Shown: positions 15,991 to 25,180, numbered from the stretch's first letter. The stretch: 32,548 bases of DNA from Pseudomonadota bacterium (GCA_005777235.1 SXND01000129.1:1-32548); one strand, 5' to 3'. The notes: a model not told the origin generated them from the letters alone. Made by a program: numbers and translations.

Positions 15991-17292
15991 CTAGACGATG
16001 TTATGGATGGCGAACGCCCGGGCATAGGCTTCGGGCTGCATAGGATCAAACGTAATGCCATCAAACAAGGTTTCCTGCCGCATATCCGTGTGCGGCGTGT
16101 CCAGGCCGAGATCCTTGGCGGCCATACGGCACAGATCCGGGCGGTGCACGCGGTTGCTTAACCCGGCGTAATCCACGCCTTCCTTCGCCATGCCCCAGCG
16201 CCGAAACTGGCTGAGCCACCAGATGCCATGCGACTTCCACGGAAAATTCGTCTGCCGGTCAAAGAACGTCATATAATAGCGGTCCTGCTCCGGGGGCCGC
16301 CCATCGCCATAGTCGTACTGGCCGAGCAGTCGCCCGAGGATGACCTCTTTCTGGGTGTTGATATATTGCGGGCGGGCCACCACCTCTGCCACGTGTGGCC
16401 GATTTTCCAGCTTATCAATGTACTGGCCGGCCTCCAGGAGGGCACGTAGCAGAGCCTGCACGGTTTTGGGATTTTTTTCGGCAAATTCTTCCGTCATCCC
16501 CAGCACCTTTTCCGGGTGATCAGGCCATATCTGTTGCGTCGTCGTGACGGTATAGCCAATGCCGTCGGCAATGGCGCGGGCGTTCCAGGGTTCCCCGACG
16601 CAGAACCCCTCCATCTTCCCCACTTTCATATTGGCCACCATTTGCGGCGGTGGAATGGTAATCAGCGTGACATCTTTATCAGGATTGATGCCGCCAGCGG
16701 CGAGCCAGTAGCGCATCCACATGGCGTGCGTGCCTGATGGAAAGGTCATGGCGAAGATCATGGGCGCGCCCGCCTTCTTGGCGGCATCGACGTGTGGCTT
16801 GAGCGTCTGCGGGCTTGTGACCCCTTTGGTCAATAACGTTTTGGCCAGCGTAATCGCCTGGCCATTGCGGTTCAGATACATCGGGATCACCAGGGGTTTT
16901 ACCGGTGCGCCCAACAGACCCATCGTCGAGGCATAGGCCATGCCCAGGAGCAAGTGCGAGGCCTGGTTTTCCCCCAAAGCCAGGCGATCGCGGATCACGG
17001 CCCAGGAGGCTTCTTTGGAGATGGTGGCTTCAATGCCATATTGCTTGAACAGCCCTAACTCGTGGGCCATGACGATCGAGGCGCAGTCGGTGAGGGCAAT
17101 GATGCCAATACGCACCTGGGGGGTCTCGGGGCCATCGGCGGCGTACACGGGGCCGACCCAGCCCTGCGGCAGGCCAGCGAGCAGGAGCCCGAGGCCGGTC
17201 TGCGCGGTGCGTTGGAGGACGGTGCGCCGTGTCACGGAAGCGCTGTCAGGGGCAGGCTCTGGCGGTGCTGAGGTCATGGCTGCGGTGGTCAT
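15991..17292 (-). CDS. nrtA: Nitrate-type ABC transporter substrate-binding protein, NrtA family
   Basis: 433 aa. The N-terminus has a twin-arginine signal (VTRRTVLQRTAQTGLGLLLA) for export folded. The mature part matches NrtA/CmpA: VRIGIIALTDCASIVMAHE, KEASWAVIRDRLALG, MYLNRNGQAITLA and CVGEPWNARAI. This family binds nitrate, nitrite or bicarbonate; nitrate is most likely given the nitrogen-type promoter upstream. GGAGGAG lies eight bases before the ATG. It is the first gene of the nrtABCD operon. Confidence 0.9.
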   Translation of the reverse strand: MTTAAMTSAPPEPAPDSASVTRRTVLQRTAQTGLGLLLAGLPQGWVGPVYAADGPETPQVRIGIIALTDCASIVMAHELGLFKQYGIEATISKEASWAVIRDRLALGENQASHLLLGMAYASTMGLLGAPVKPLVIPMYLNRNGQAITLAKTLLTKGVTSPQTLKPHVDAAKKAGAPMIFAMTFPSGTHAMWMRYWLAAGGINPDKDVTLITIPPPQMVANMKVGKMEGFCVGEPWNARAIADGIGYTVTTTQQIWPDHPEKVLGMTEEFAEKNPKTVQALLRALLEAGQYIDKLENRPHVAEVVARPQYINTQKEVILGRLLGQYDYGDGRPPEQDRYYMTFFDRQTNFPWKSHGIWWLSQFRRWGMAKEGVDYAGLSNRVHRPDLCRMAAKDLGLDTPHTDMRQETLFDGITFDPMQPEAYARAFAIHNIV

Positions 17293-17348
17293 GTTCTGTC
17301 TCCTCCGGTTGCAACATTGGGCTCAGCCGCGTACGGGTTCTAGGACAA

Positions 17349-17364
17349 AGCAAGAACAGTGCCA
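17349..17364 (-). promoter_or_regulatory. Sigma-54 (-24/-12) promoter of the nrt operon
   Basis: On the minus strand TGGCACTGTTCTTGCT matches the sigma-54 consensus TGGCAC-N5-TTGCW, with GG and GC exactly ten bases apart. It lies about 57 bp before the nrtA start codon. Sigma-54 promoters are classically activated by NtrC under nitrogen limitation. Weak TGCACC-type half-sites occur further upstream (GGTGCA at 17532, TGCACCA at 17601) but form no clear dyad. Confidence 0.7.
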
Positions 17365-17770
17365 GAGGTATTTTTTGCCAATTATTTCCTCTATCTCCGT
17401 GCTGCATAGGCGTGTTCAAGGATGGGCCGCGTGCGGGCCGAGCGGCGACTGTGACGCGGTTCATACATCTTTGGCTTTTTATCATGGCGAGGCGACAAAT
17501 GTGTGCGTCATCGCGGCGGGCAGGGAGACCAGGTGCAAATTCTGTAGACATTCCTCACGGGGTGGGGGAATGCTCATCGCTACATCTTTGTCGATTCGCA
17601 TGCACCAAACAGCAAAAATGTCTCGTGGTGGGGCCTGAGCGCTCACGCGACCCCTCCACGACCAGTAACATCTTCACACCACGTGCGGCGACAGCGACGC
17701 AGGAAAACGCCAGGCGGCACAGAGGCGCACCACACCTAGCGGCAGGAGACGTGGGCGCTTGGAGGAGGGC
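17365..17770. other. Intergenic region upstream of nrtA
   Basis: About 400 bp between the nrt promoter and the 3' end of the alcohol dehydrogenase gene. I see no convincing gene or RNA. It probably holds activator binding sites for the nrt operon. Confidence 0.4.
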
Positions 17771-18871
17771 TTAGGGCACGATGACGATTTTGATGGGATC
17801 ATCGATGCGCTCACGCATGACGCGCAGGGCCTCGGTGATCTCCTCCAACGGAAACGTATGCGTCACCAACTCACTGCCGCGCAAGCGTCCTTGGGCGGCT
17901 AGCGCGACCGCCCGTTTGACGTTGTTGCCGCCTTCACCGCGCGTGGTGTAGATGGTGATGTCGTTGCGCACCACGCTGCTTAAATCGAGCGTCACCGGGC
18001 CGGGGTAGAATGCCACCACGAGGATTTTCCCGCCGCGTTTGGTCACCTCGGCGCACTGCTGGGGCGTTTCGAGTGCGCCAGAGCACTCAATTGCCAGGTC
18101 CACCCCCAGTCCACCCGTCAGCTCCCGAATCACCGCCACAGGGTCTTGTTCACGGGCGTGAATGAGATGATCAGCGCCTAGGCGTTGGCCCATCTCCAGA
18201 CGGCTCGCGCGGGTGCCCACCAGGATAACTTTGGCGGCCCCGAGTTGCTTACAGGCCTGGACGGTCATCAGGCCCACCGGGCCGGGGCCGAAGATCGCAA
18301 TATCCTGTCCGGCGATATAACCGCCCGCGGCGTCGAGGCCATACAGACCAGTGCCAGCGGTGGTCAGCAGTACCGCATCCTGGTACGACACCTGCGGCGG
18401 TATCCTGTAGAGTGAGCTGACGTGATGCAAGGCATACTCGGCAAAGCCGCCATTGGCAGTCATGCCGGTGGCACGATGCCCCTTGCTGGGGTTGCCATAG
18501 TTCAGGCACGCGGTATACTTGCCGACGAGACAGTTGTTACACCGTCCACAGCCGTGATGCGCTTCAATACACACACGATCCCCAAGGCCCACTTCATCGA
18601 CGTCCTCTCCCATCGCCACGACGGTGCCTGTCCACTCATGCCCTGGCGTGAAGGCTCCAAACGGCAACGTGAGGGGAAAATGGCCATCGTAGATTTTCAG
18701 GTCTGTGCCGCAGGTGCCGCACATGGCCACGCGCACCAGCACCTCGCCAGGTCCAGGACGTGGCACAGGCTGATCCATGACGCGCATGTCCTGTGGTCCG
18801 CATAGCACAGCAGCGCGCATGGTGTCGGGAAGGCGGACCGGTAGAACGTTGTCAGGGGAGGTGAGGGCCAT
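17771..18871 (-). CDS. Zinc-dependent alcohol dehydrogenase (MDR superfamily)
   Basis: 366 aa. Catalytic zinc ligands are in CGTCGTDLKIYDG and GHEWTGTV (GHE); the structural zinc loop is CGRCNNCLVGKYTAC with four Cys. The Rossmann fold shows as IAIFGPGPVGLMTVQACKQL, and VILVGTRASRLEMGQRLGAD. Substrate is unknown; threonine or sorbitol dehydrogenase-like enzymes are the nearest type. The ATG at 18871 has GGAG upstream and gives a short, normal N-terminal extension. It lies downstream of an FAD oxidoreductase gene on the same strand, 64 bp apart. Confidence 0.9.
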   Translation of the reverse strand: MALTSPDNVLPVRLPDTMRAAVLCGPQDMRVMDQPVPRPGPGEVLVRVAMCGTCGTDLKIYDGHFPLTLPFGAFTPGHEWTGTVVAMGEDVDEVGLGDRVCIEAHHGCGRCNNCLVGKYTACLNYGNPSKGHRATGMTANGGFAEYALHHVSSLYRIPPQVSYQDAVLLTTAGTGLYGLDAAGGYIAGQDIAIFGPGPVGLMTVQACKQLGAAKVILVGTRASRLEMGQRLGADHLIHAREQDPVAVIRELTGGLGVDLAIECSGALETPQQCAEVTKRGGKILVVAFYPGPVTLDLSSVVRNDITIYTTRGEGGNNVKRAVALAAQGRLRGSELVTHTFPLEEITEALRVMRERIDDPIKIVIVP

Positions 18872-18921
18872 ACTATGCTCCAGACTGTATGATGGTTGGC
18901 GTGTGGCGTACGCGGTGCATT

Positions 18922-18941
18922 GGGTGACCGGCCGGTCACCC
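18922..18941. repeat. Palindromic intergenic repeat, copy 1
   Basis: GGGTGACCGGCCGGTCACCC is a perfect 20-bp palindrome, covering the stop codon of the FAD oxidoreductase gene. It is followed by CCGAC. A related copy is at 22753. It may act as a bidirectional terminator or be a REP-type dispersed repeat. Confidence 0.7.
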
Positions 18942-20078
18942 CGACTGCGTGGTAAAGCGTGTAAGGTGGAACGCGCTGATGTCCGCACTCAGCTCCTGGC
19001 CCAGCACCGCTTCCGCAATGACCTTGCCGCTATATGGCCCGAGCGTCAGGCCGGTTGGCCCGTGCCCAGTGGCCAACCAGATGCGCTCCAGACCGGGCAC
19101 AGACCCCAGGACCGGCATGGTGTCGCGCATCAGCGGACGCAGCCCCACACGAATGTCACGGATCTCCGCCTGCGCCAATCCCGGCGCCAGCCGTAGGGCT
19201 TCGCTGAGCACCTCCTGAATGCCGCTCACGGTGCTGCCCGGCTGAAAGCCCGCGTCACTTTCTCGCGTTGCTCCCACGACCAGACGGCTGTCAGGCCAGG
19301 GCACCATATAATGACCGCGGAAGGCACTGAGCATCGGCCAGGCGGCCGTGTCTACCCCTGGGAGACCGAGATGGATAATCTGGCCACGCTGCGGAGCGAG
19401 CGGAATCTCCACACCCAATTGCGCCCCAAAGGCCGCCGACCACGCCCCTCCGGCAAGCACCACCGCGTCTGCCGCGCGGGCAGTGCCGGCGACCACCACC
19501 CCGGTGACAGCGCCGTGCTCGATGCGCAGACGGTCCACCGTACCCTGCTCAATGATGAGACCGCGATGGACGGCGGCCTGGCGCAGGGCTTGATTGAGCA
19601 AGCGTCCATCCACGCGGGCCGCCTGGCGATAGTAGAGCGCCCCATACACCGGCGTGAGCAGTGGAAACAGCTCCTGGGCCTCCGTGCCGGAGAGTTCATA
19701 GAGATCGTCACGGCTCGGCAGTCCACGCTGTTCCTGGCGGCTCAGAATCAGACGCCTGGCCCGGTCGTACGGCGCCCATTCGTCCTCCGACACCGCTAGC
19801 ACGATCTGCCCGCAGCGGGCGTAGCCGGTGTCACCCCCCTGATCTTCCTGCAAATGCTTGATAAGCGTGGGATAATCACCCACCGCCGCCAGCGCCAGGT
19901 GAAACCAGGCATCTGGATCGCGGCTATTGGTCTCTGGCGACAAAATGCCCGCTCCAGCATCCGTGGCACGTCCTGGATCAGCGCGATCAATCAGCAGCGT
20001 CTGGGCTCCAGCGCGTACCAGATGATAGGCGGTGGCCATGCCGACAATCCCACCACCGACAACAATGACATCAACCAT
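18936..20078 (-). CDS. FAD-dependent amine/amino acid oxidoreductase (DAO family)
   Basis: 380 aa. The N-terminal FAD-binding motif is VDVIVVGGGIVGMATAYHLV, and AGAGILSPETN is typical of the glycine oxidase/D-amino acid dehydrogenase group (ThiO, DadA). The C-terminal FAD contact appears as WLATGHGPTGLTLGPYSGKV. The substrate cannot be named. The ATG at 20078 is preceded by AAGGAG. It is probably co-transcribed with the alcohol dehydrogenase gene downstream. Confidence 0.87.
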   Translation of the reverse strand: MVDVIVVGGGIVGMATAYHLVRAGAQTLLIDRADPGRATDAGAGILSPETNSRDPDAWFHLALAAVGDYPTLIKHLQEDQGGDTGYARCGQIVLAVSEDEWAPYDRARRLILSRQEQRGLPSRDDLYELSGTEAQELFPLLTPVYGALYYRQAARVDGRLLNQALRQAAVHRGLIIEQGTVDRLRIEHGAVTGVVVAGTARAADAVVLAGGAWSAAFGAQLGVEIPLAPQRGQIIHLGLPGVDTAAWPMLSAFRGHYMVPWPDSRLVVGATRESDAGFQPGSTVSGIQEVLSEALRLAPGLAQAEIRDIRVGLRPLMRDTMPVLGSVPGLERIWLATGHGPTGLTLGPYSGKVIAEAVLGQELSADISAFHLTRFTTQSG

Positions 20079-20194
20079 GGTCTCTGTTCTCCTTACTGAG
20101 CGCGTACGACGGGTTCTGCGTGCAATTGCCCCAGGCATGCTCTAGGATAGCGCAAAGGCAGGCAGGATGCACAAACGTGTATGGAGGGGAACCC

Positions 20195-21205
20195 ATGGCC
20201 GACTATGCCATCTATGCGTTGGGCAATGTGGTGCTGCAATGCGGCTTGACACTGCACAACGCCCAGCTAGCCTACACCATCTACGGCAGGCTGAATCAAC
20301 GGAAGGATAACGCCATTGTCTTTCCCACCTATTACGGCGGCCAGCACACGCACAATGAGCCGATGATTGGTCCCGGCATGGCTCTGGACCCGTCCACCTA
20401 TTTTATTATCGTGCCCAATATGTTCGGGAACGGCCTGTCCTCCTCACCCAGCAATACCCCACAGCCGTACGACCGGGCGCGTTTTCCGTTGGTGACGTTG
20501 TACGATAACGTCATGTGTCAACACCGTCTGGTCCCGGAACATTTTGGCATTGAACGCTTGGTGCTGGTCACAGGTTTTTCCATGGGTGCCCAGCAAACGT
20601 TTCACTGGGGCGCGCTCTTCCCGGAGATGGTGCCGCGTATTCTGCCCTGGTGTGGCACGGCCAAAACGTCACGCCACAATTTTGTGTTTCTCGAAGGTGT
20701 CAAAGCCGCGTTGACCGCCGATGATGCCTGGCAGGGGGGGTGGTATGAGCGGCAGCCGGCCAAAGGACTGCGGGCCATGGCCCGCGTGTACTCGGGGTGG
20801 GTGACGTCGCAGGCCTTTTACCGGGAAGAGCTGTATCTGCAAACCGGGGCCGCGTCGTTGGAGGATTTCCTCATTATGGCCGAGGGGGCGCGCTTGAGCG
20901 GGGATGCCAACAACTTCCTCGCTATGTTGGGGAGCTGGCAACAGGCGGACATTAGTGCCAACAATCTCTATCACGGGGACATCCATCGTGCGCTGCAAGC
21001 CATCACCGCCCAGGCCATCGTGATGCCCTGCCAGACCGATTTGTATTTTCCACCTGACGACAATGTCTTGGAAGTCGCGCACATGCCGCACGCCGAGTTG
21101 CGTCCGATTCCCTCGCTGTGGGGACACATGGCGGGCAGACCAGGGGTCAATCCTGTTGATACGGCGTATATCAATGAGGCGTTGCGTGAACTGCTCGCGC
21201 GGTAA
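20195..21205 (+). CDS. Alpha/beta hydrolase, homoserine O-acetyltransferase-like
   Basis: 336 aa of the MetX-like alpha/beta-hydrolase fold: LAYTIYGRLN, IVFPTYYGGQHTHNEP, the nucleophile elbow GFSMGAQQT, Asp in CQTDLYFPPDDN and His in WGHMAGRPG complete a catalytic triad. It is clearly related to homoserine acetyltransferases, but such proteins outside met operons often have other acyl-transfer or hydrolytic roles. GGAGGGG lies upstream of the ATG. It is divergent from the FAD oxidoreductase, with about 115 bp between starts. Confidence 0.85.
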   Translation: MADYAIYALGNVVLQCGLTLHNAQLAYTIYGRLNQRKDNAIVFPTYYGGQHTHNEPMIGPGMALDPSTYFIIVPNMFGNGLSSSPSNTPQPYDRARFPLVTLYDNVMCQHRLVPEHFGIERLVLVTGFSMGAQQTFHWGALFPEMVPRILPWCGTAKTSRHNFVFLEGVKAALTADDAWQGGWYERQPAKGLRAMARVYSGWVTSQAFYREELYLQTGAASLEDFLIMAEGARLSGDANNFLAMLGSWQQADISANNLYHGDIHRALQAITAQAIVMPCQTDLYFPPDDNVLEVAHMPHAELRPIPSLWGHMAGRPGVNPVDTAYINEALRELLAR

Positions 21206-21226
21206 CGACGCCTGGAGAATCGTTGC

Positions 21227-21304
21227 ATGTCTTATCTCACAGCGCTGTTCCGAGCCTTCTGGCACCAGTTGCGGGACAATCTCTGGCGTGTGGCCGCAGG
21301 GTGA
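21227..21304 (+). CDS. Possible 25-aa ORF after the hydrolase gene
   Basis: A tiny frame, MSYLTALFRAFWHQLRDNLW and five more residues, lies 21 bp after the hydrolase stop with GGAG nine bases ahead. It is amphipathic in appearance. It may be chance; no family is recognised. Confidence 0.2.
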   Translation: MSYLTALFRAFWHQLRDNLWRVAAG

Positions 21305-21316
21305 GGCGCCAAGTCA

Positions 21317-21384
21317 CCCCCTGGATCGGGGGATGCGTAGCGGACACCAGCCTCCCAGGGCAACACGGGGGTCTGGCGTCCGCT
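21317..21384. terminator. Candidate bidirectional terminator between convergent genes
   Basis: Two structures lie between convergent genes: CCCCC-TGGATC-GGGGG (21317-21332) and AGCGGACACCAG paired with CTGGCGTCCGCT (21339-21350 and 21373-21384, one mismatch). No T-run follows, so factor-independent action is doubtful. Confidence 0.5.
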
Positions 21385-21403
21385 GCAGTAAGGTATGGGG
21401 CGT

Positions 21404-22591
21404 CTAATCTGCCAGGGCCGGCGTGGGGGTCTTGAACGCCGGCATGACTTCGCGGGCAAAAATCTCTAACTGCTCCAGGATGACCTTCTGGGGTGTGCCA
21501 ATCACCGCACCGACATTAATCTCTTGTAGCCCTGGGTAGCGTTCTTGCGTGGCCTGCAGTTTCTCAATAATCAGCTCCGGGGGTCCACACAGCCATGAAC
21601 CAGCCTCGACGGCTTGTTGCAGCGTGGGTAAACCAGCCGAACGTGCCCGGCGCGGGTCGGCAATGGCCTCGATTTGCTCTGGCGTGATGCCGCGGACAAA
21701 CCCCAGCGGGGCAAACATCTTCATGTTTTCCTCAAAGAAGGGCGTCGCCTCTTTGATGGCTTTTTCTTCCGTCTCGGCGATGTGAAAAGTGTACCCGATA
21801 GTCAAATCCGTGCCCAAGGTGGTCTCACGCCCCGTACGCGCTAAGGCGGCTTGCCACGCCTCCATCACACGGGCGGTGGCCCCACCTGCTGCCGCCCCAC
21901 CGCCAATGATGCCCTTGAGACCACGCTGGGCCATAAAATCCAGCGCCCGCTGCCCAGCACTGACGATGGGTAACCAGATGTCTACTGGCAAGTGCTTGGG
22001 CCGTGGCACCAGAGTGATGTTGTCCAGCGTGTACCCCCGATACGGAATGCTGGGCGGAATGTCATAAAACTTGCTGTGATGTGAGAAGGATGGTTGATGG
22101 AACGCTTTGAGGAGCACCTCGATTTGGTCCTCAAACAGCTCCCGATTGCCCTCGTCGTTGATGGCCGTGCTCGGCGCACCCAAGACTTCGCACTCGCGTG
22201 AATGGTAGCCACGCCCCACACCAAACACGACGCGCCCGCCGGTGAGACGATCCGCCGTGGCAAAATCTTCGGCTAAGCGCAGCGGATGCCACATGGGGGC
22301 GACGTTAAAGCCACAGCCAAATTTGAGCCGCTTGGTCACATGGGCGAGGTGGACGAAAAGCATTAACAGGTTGGGAATACACTCATAGCCTTCGCGCTGG
22401 AAGCGATGCTCCGCCGCCCAGAAGGTGTCGTAGCCGAGACGGTCAAGCGTGGTCGCAATCGCTTCCGCTTTGTCGAAAACCGTCGCGAGATGCTCGTCCG
22501 GCAGCCAGCGCTCATTCACCGGCGTGCCCTCAAAACCGATATGCTCGAGATCAACATGCCCAGCGAACAAACTACCAAATCGTGTAATCAT
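21404..22591 (-). CDS. LLM-class flavin-dependent monooxygenase
   Basis: 395 aa of the bacterial luciferase-like TIM-barrel family: DTFWAAEHRFQREGYECIPN, RLKFGCGFNVAPMWHPLRLA, DRLTGGRVVFGVGRGYHSRE. These enzymes use reduced FMN and oxygen on varied substrates; the substrate is unknown. AAAGGAG precedes the ATG well. It is convergent with the hydrolase gene. Confidence 0.9.
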   Translation of the reverse strand: MITRFGSLFAGHVDLEHIGFEGTPVNERWLPDEHLATVFDKAEAIATTLDRLGYDTFWAAEHRFQREGYECIPNLLMLFVHLAHVTKRLKFGCGFNVAPMWHPLRLAEDFATADRLTGGRVVFGVGRGYHSRECEVLGAPSTAINDEGNRELFEDQIEVLLKAFHQPSFSHHSKFYDIPPSIPYRGYTLDNITLVPRPKHLPVDIWLPIVSAGQRALDFMAQRGLKGIIGGGAAAGGATARVMEAWQAALARTGRETTLGTDLTIGYTFHIAETEEKAIKEATPFFEENMKMFAPLGFVRGITPEQIEAIADPRRARSAGLPTLQQAVEAGSWLCGPPELIIEKLQATQERYPGLQEINVGAVIGTPQKVILEQLEIFAREVMPAFKTPTPALAD

Positions 22592-22752
22592 CCGTGTACT
22601 CCTTTGTATTGTGCGCTACCGCCTCTGACGCGGACCATAGACCTCGTGTCCGATCATGGGACTCCCCAGGCGACTATAGCACCTCGCGGGCGTAGCAGGT
22701 AGGACAAAGGCCATGCGGGCCCAAGCCCCACCTTCGAGTCTCTCCCAGTCGA

Positions 22753-22770
22753 GGCGACCGGCTGGTCGCC
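22753..22770. repeat. Palindromic intergenic repeat, copy 2
   Basis: GGCGACCGGCTGGTCGCC, with nine-base arms containing one mismatch, is followed by CCGAC, as in the copy at 18922. The common core is GACCGGCyGGTCrCCCCGAC. It sits downstream of the MamK-like gene. Confidence 0.7.
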
Positions 22771-22815
22771 CCGACAACACCGACGGGCCTATAGATAGCC
22801 TCTTGGGATAGGCTC

Positions 22816-23847
22816 TTAGACCACGAGTTTCTCCCAGTCAGCATCGACGGCATCTAGTGCTAACGCCAGGCCCCCATCGGCCCCGGCAAAAACCACATCA
22901 TGCACCATCTGGACACGACCGCCGCCAATATCCCCGAGGGCCTGTTCGAGGGCTTGCCCCAGTCCGACAATTTGTGAACCACCACCGGCCAGGGTAATGT
23001 TGTGGCGGACTTTTTCCTGAAACTCGGGCTCCACCCGTGACACGAGTTCGAGCATGGTTTCCAACACCGGCGGTACCAAGCTCTCACAGGCCGCGCGTAT
23101 CTCCTGGGTGATATCGAGCCGTGTGGGCTTGCCGGCCATCGGTACCGTGACCATGGCCCGCGTAGTCGTCGTGCCGACGAAACTCCACTTCTCTTTCCAC
23201 TCGCGTACCATATGCATAGAGAATTGCGCTGTGGGATGGCGCTCGCGGAGCAGGGAATGGAGGCGTAGATCAATCGCATCGCCAGCCATGTCCAGGGTGC
23301 GCTGGTCTTCGTCAGTGGGGTAACGGCCTTTCATGACGCAGAAATCCGTTGTCCCAGCACCGATGTCAATGATCAGTGTATGGACCAAAGCATTAAGTCC
23401 ATAGGCTACGGCAAAGGGTTCGGAGACAATCATCAGGCGATCTGCCACGCCTTTCAGGGCCTGCCGCAGGTGTTGTTTACTCACCCGCAGGGCCTCGGCG
23501 GGCACGCCGACCACGGCGCGCACTTGTGGGCGTTCGGGGTCATCGGCCTTGACGCCAACCAGAGCCAGCACATGCTGCAACAGGGCATGCACCGCAGCGG
23601 CGTCTTTCTCAGAACCTTCCTTGATGAGCCCGCGTTCGAGAGGCCGGCGCAGATCGAGCATGGTCCGATTCTCCAGCGCTTCTTGGCCAATTAACACCGA
23701 GCGTTTCAAGATTTTTCGGGCCACCATGTCGACGGGCCAGCCCACGTAGCTATCCACCACGTGGCGCTGGCCGTTGGAGGCGGAGATGGCACTGTGTGAC
23801 GTGCCGAGATCGATACCCACGTTGAGAATGTGATTGGTCTCGCTCAT
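22816..23847 (-). CDS. MamK-like actin family ATPase
   Basis: 343 aa of the actin/Hsp70 fold. Phosphate loops are VGIDLGTSHSAISASNG and IIDIGAGTTDFCVMKGRY, the adenosine motif is LAGGGSQIVGLG. Overall it matches MamK, the filament that positions magnetosomes (VVGVPAEALRVSK, SEPFAVAYGLNALV). No other magnetosome gene is in the window, and MamK-like actins occur in non-magnetic bacteria, so I name it only MamK-like. It starts 3 bp after a cell-wall amidase gene, which suggests linked function in cell shape, envelope growth or division. Confidence 0.9.
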   Translation of the reverse strand: MSETNHILNVGIDLGTSHSAISASNGQRHVVDSYVGWPVDMVARKILKRSVLIGQEALENRTMLDLRRPLERGLIKEGSEKDAAAVHALLQHVLALVGVKADDPERPQVRAVVGVPAEALRVSKQHLRQALKGVADRLMIVSEPFAVAYGLNALVHTLIIDIGAGTTDFCVMKGRYPTDEDQRTLDMAGDAIDLRLHSLLRERHPTAQFSMHMVREWKEKWSFVGTTTTRAMVTVPMAGKPTRLDITQEIRAACESLVPPVLETMLELVSRVEPEFQEKVRHNITLAGGGSQIVGLGQALEQALGDIGGGRVQMVHDVVFAGADGGLALALDAVDADWEKLVV

Positions 23848-23850
23848 GGC

Positions 23851-24993
23851 TTAGTTGCCTTTCTGCGACAGCTTCGGAGAGCGGTTACGAGCCTGCACAT
23901 AGGCCCGGATGCCGTGCGCGAGCGCGCGAGCGATGTTCTGACGATACTGTGAGGTGGCAAGAAGCCGTGCTTCTTCCGCATTGGAGAGACAGGACACCTC
24001 GGTAAGAATCGCCGGCATCTCAGTACCCACGAGGACGGCAAAGGGAGCGGTTTTGACGCCACGATTCACGCGTGCCGGATTGTGCGGGGACAAGGTCGTG
24101 ACCAGCGTGCGCTGCACGGCTTCGGCCAAGCGTTGGGATTCTTCTCGCCGTACCGACAAGTAAATCTGATCGAGAAAGCGACGAAAATCCGCCAGGGAAT
24201 ACCCCGAGTCGCGGTTTTCCTGTGCGGCAAGTTGCAACAAATCTGGGTCTTCGGTGGGACCGAGATAATACGTCTCGATACCGCGGGCCTGGCGGCGCTC
24301 CACCCAGTTCAAGTGGATCGAGACAAATAAATCAGCGCGCTGGGCATTGGCGAAGGCGCTCCGCTGGCGTAGCGGCACCGCTTGGTCTATGGTGCGTGTC
24401 ATCAACACCTCGAAGCCGTCTTGTTTGAGGAGCTGAGAGAGACGCAGGCCAATATCCAGGGTCAGCTCTTTTTCCGTCAAGCCGGACGGGATGGACGTGC
24501 CGGCGTCTTTGCCCCCGTGTCCCGGATCAACCACGATGGTTTTAATGTCGAGGGAGAACGTTGCCAGATCAATCCGCTTCGGGGTCGTCAAGGTCAGCAC
24601 CGCAGGCTCCGCCGCCTCTAGTTCCTGTATGCCTTCTTCGGGGAGTGTGAGAGACTCCCACACCAGGGCGTCCTGGATGGGTACGTTGTCCTGCGCATCG
24701 ACCCACGGCAGTATCACAAGCTGCTGGGATGCTGTGGGCACCGGACGTGGTGTCGCTCCTGGAAGCGCACGCACGGTAGAGATCGCCGTGGAGATATCGC
24801 TGGTAGGCACGACCAGCAGTACCACAGCCAGGTACACCATGCTCACCACGAGAGCCCACAGGGTCCGGGGGGGAGGGGCGGGAGGGCGCACGCCTAGGAC
24901 GCTGGGGACAACTGAAGCTCCCGCGGCGCTGGAGAGGTTGTCCTGCACCGCCTCATGGAGCATCCGGCGTTTGATGTCGTGATCCATGTTCAT
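23851..24993 (-). CDS. Membrane-anchored N-acetylmuramoyl-L-alanine amidase (AmiC type)
   Basis: 380 aa. An N-terminal cytoplasmic stretch of about 43 residues precedes one membrane helix (TLWALVVSMVYLAVVLLVV), giving an N-in, C-out topology. A linker of about 85 residues leads to an Amidase_3 domain: IVVDPGHGGKDAGT and FVSIHLNW supply zinc His ligands, GLTEKELTLDIG a Glu ligand and ILTEVSCLSN the catalytic Glu. It cleaves the peptide from the glycan in peptidoglycan. The cytoplasmic tail could touch the actin encoded by the next gene (inference). Confidence 0.9.
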   Translation of the reverse strand: MNMDHDIKRRMLHEAVQDNLSSAAGASVVPSVLGVRPPAPPPRTLWALVVSMVYLAVVLLVVPTSDISTAISTVRALPGATPRPVPTASQQLVILPWVDAQDNVPIQDALVWESLTLPEEGIQELEAAEPAVLTLTTPKRIDLATFSLDIKTIVVDPGHGGKDAGTSIPSGLTEKELTLDIGLRLSQLLKQDGFEVLMTRTIDQAVPLRQRSAFANAQRADLFVSIHLNWVERRQARGIETYYLGPTEDPDLLQLAAQENRDSGYSLADFRRFLDQIYLSVRREESQRLAEAVQRTLVTTLSPHNPARVNRGVKTAPFAVLVGTEMPAILTEVSCLSNAEEARLLATSQYRQNIARALAHGIRAYVQARNRSPKLSQKGN

Positions 24994-25150
24994 CTACAGC
25001 CAGGTTGACAGCCCTATCCCCACGCCGCACACGAGGCGGCTCCGCATCTCCGTATTGCCTAAGCGGCTTATTGTAGCATTATTTACCATCGAGCTCACTC
25101 ACGCTGCACACGGTACGGGGTGGGGCAGGCATGAGGGCGCGATAAATGCT

Positions 25151-25180
25151 TTGCACTGTTCTGTAGCAGTACGCTATCCT
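25151..25180 (+). promoter_or_regulatory. Possible sigma-70-type promoter
   Basis: TTGCAC and TATCCT are separated by 18 bp, ending 35 bp before the start of the 81-aa gene. The match is moderate. Confidence 0.45.

Noticed and set aside
22816-24993. Part of a magnetosome island
   Set aside because: Only a MamK-like gene is present; no other magnetosome genes in the window.
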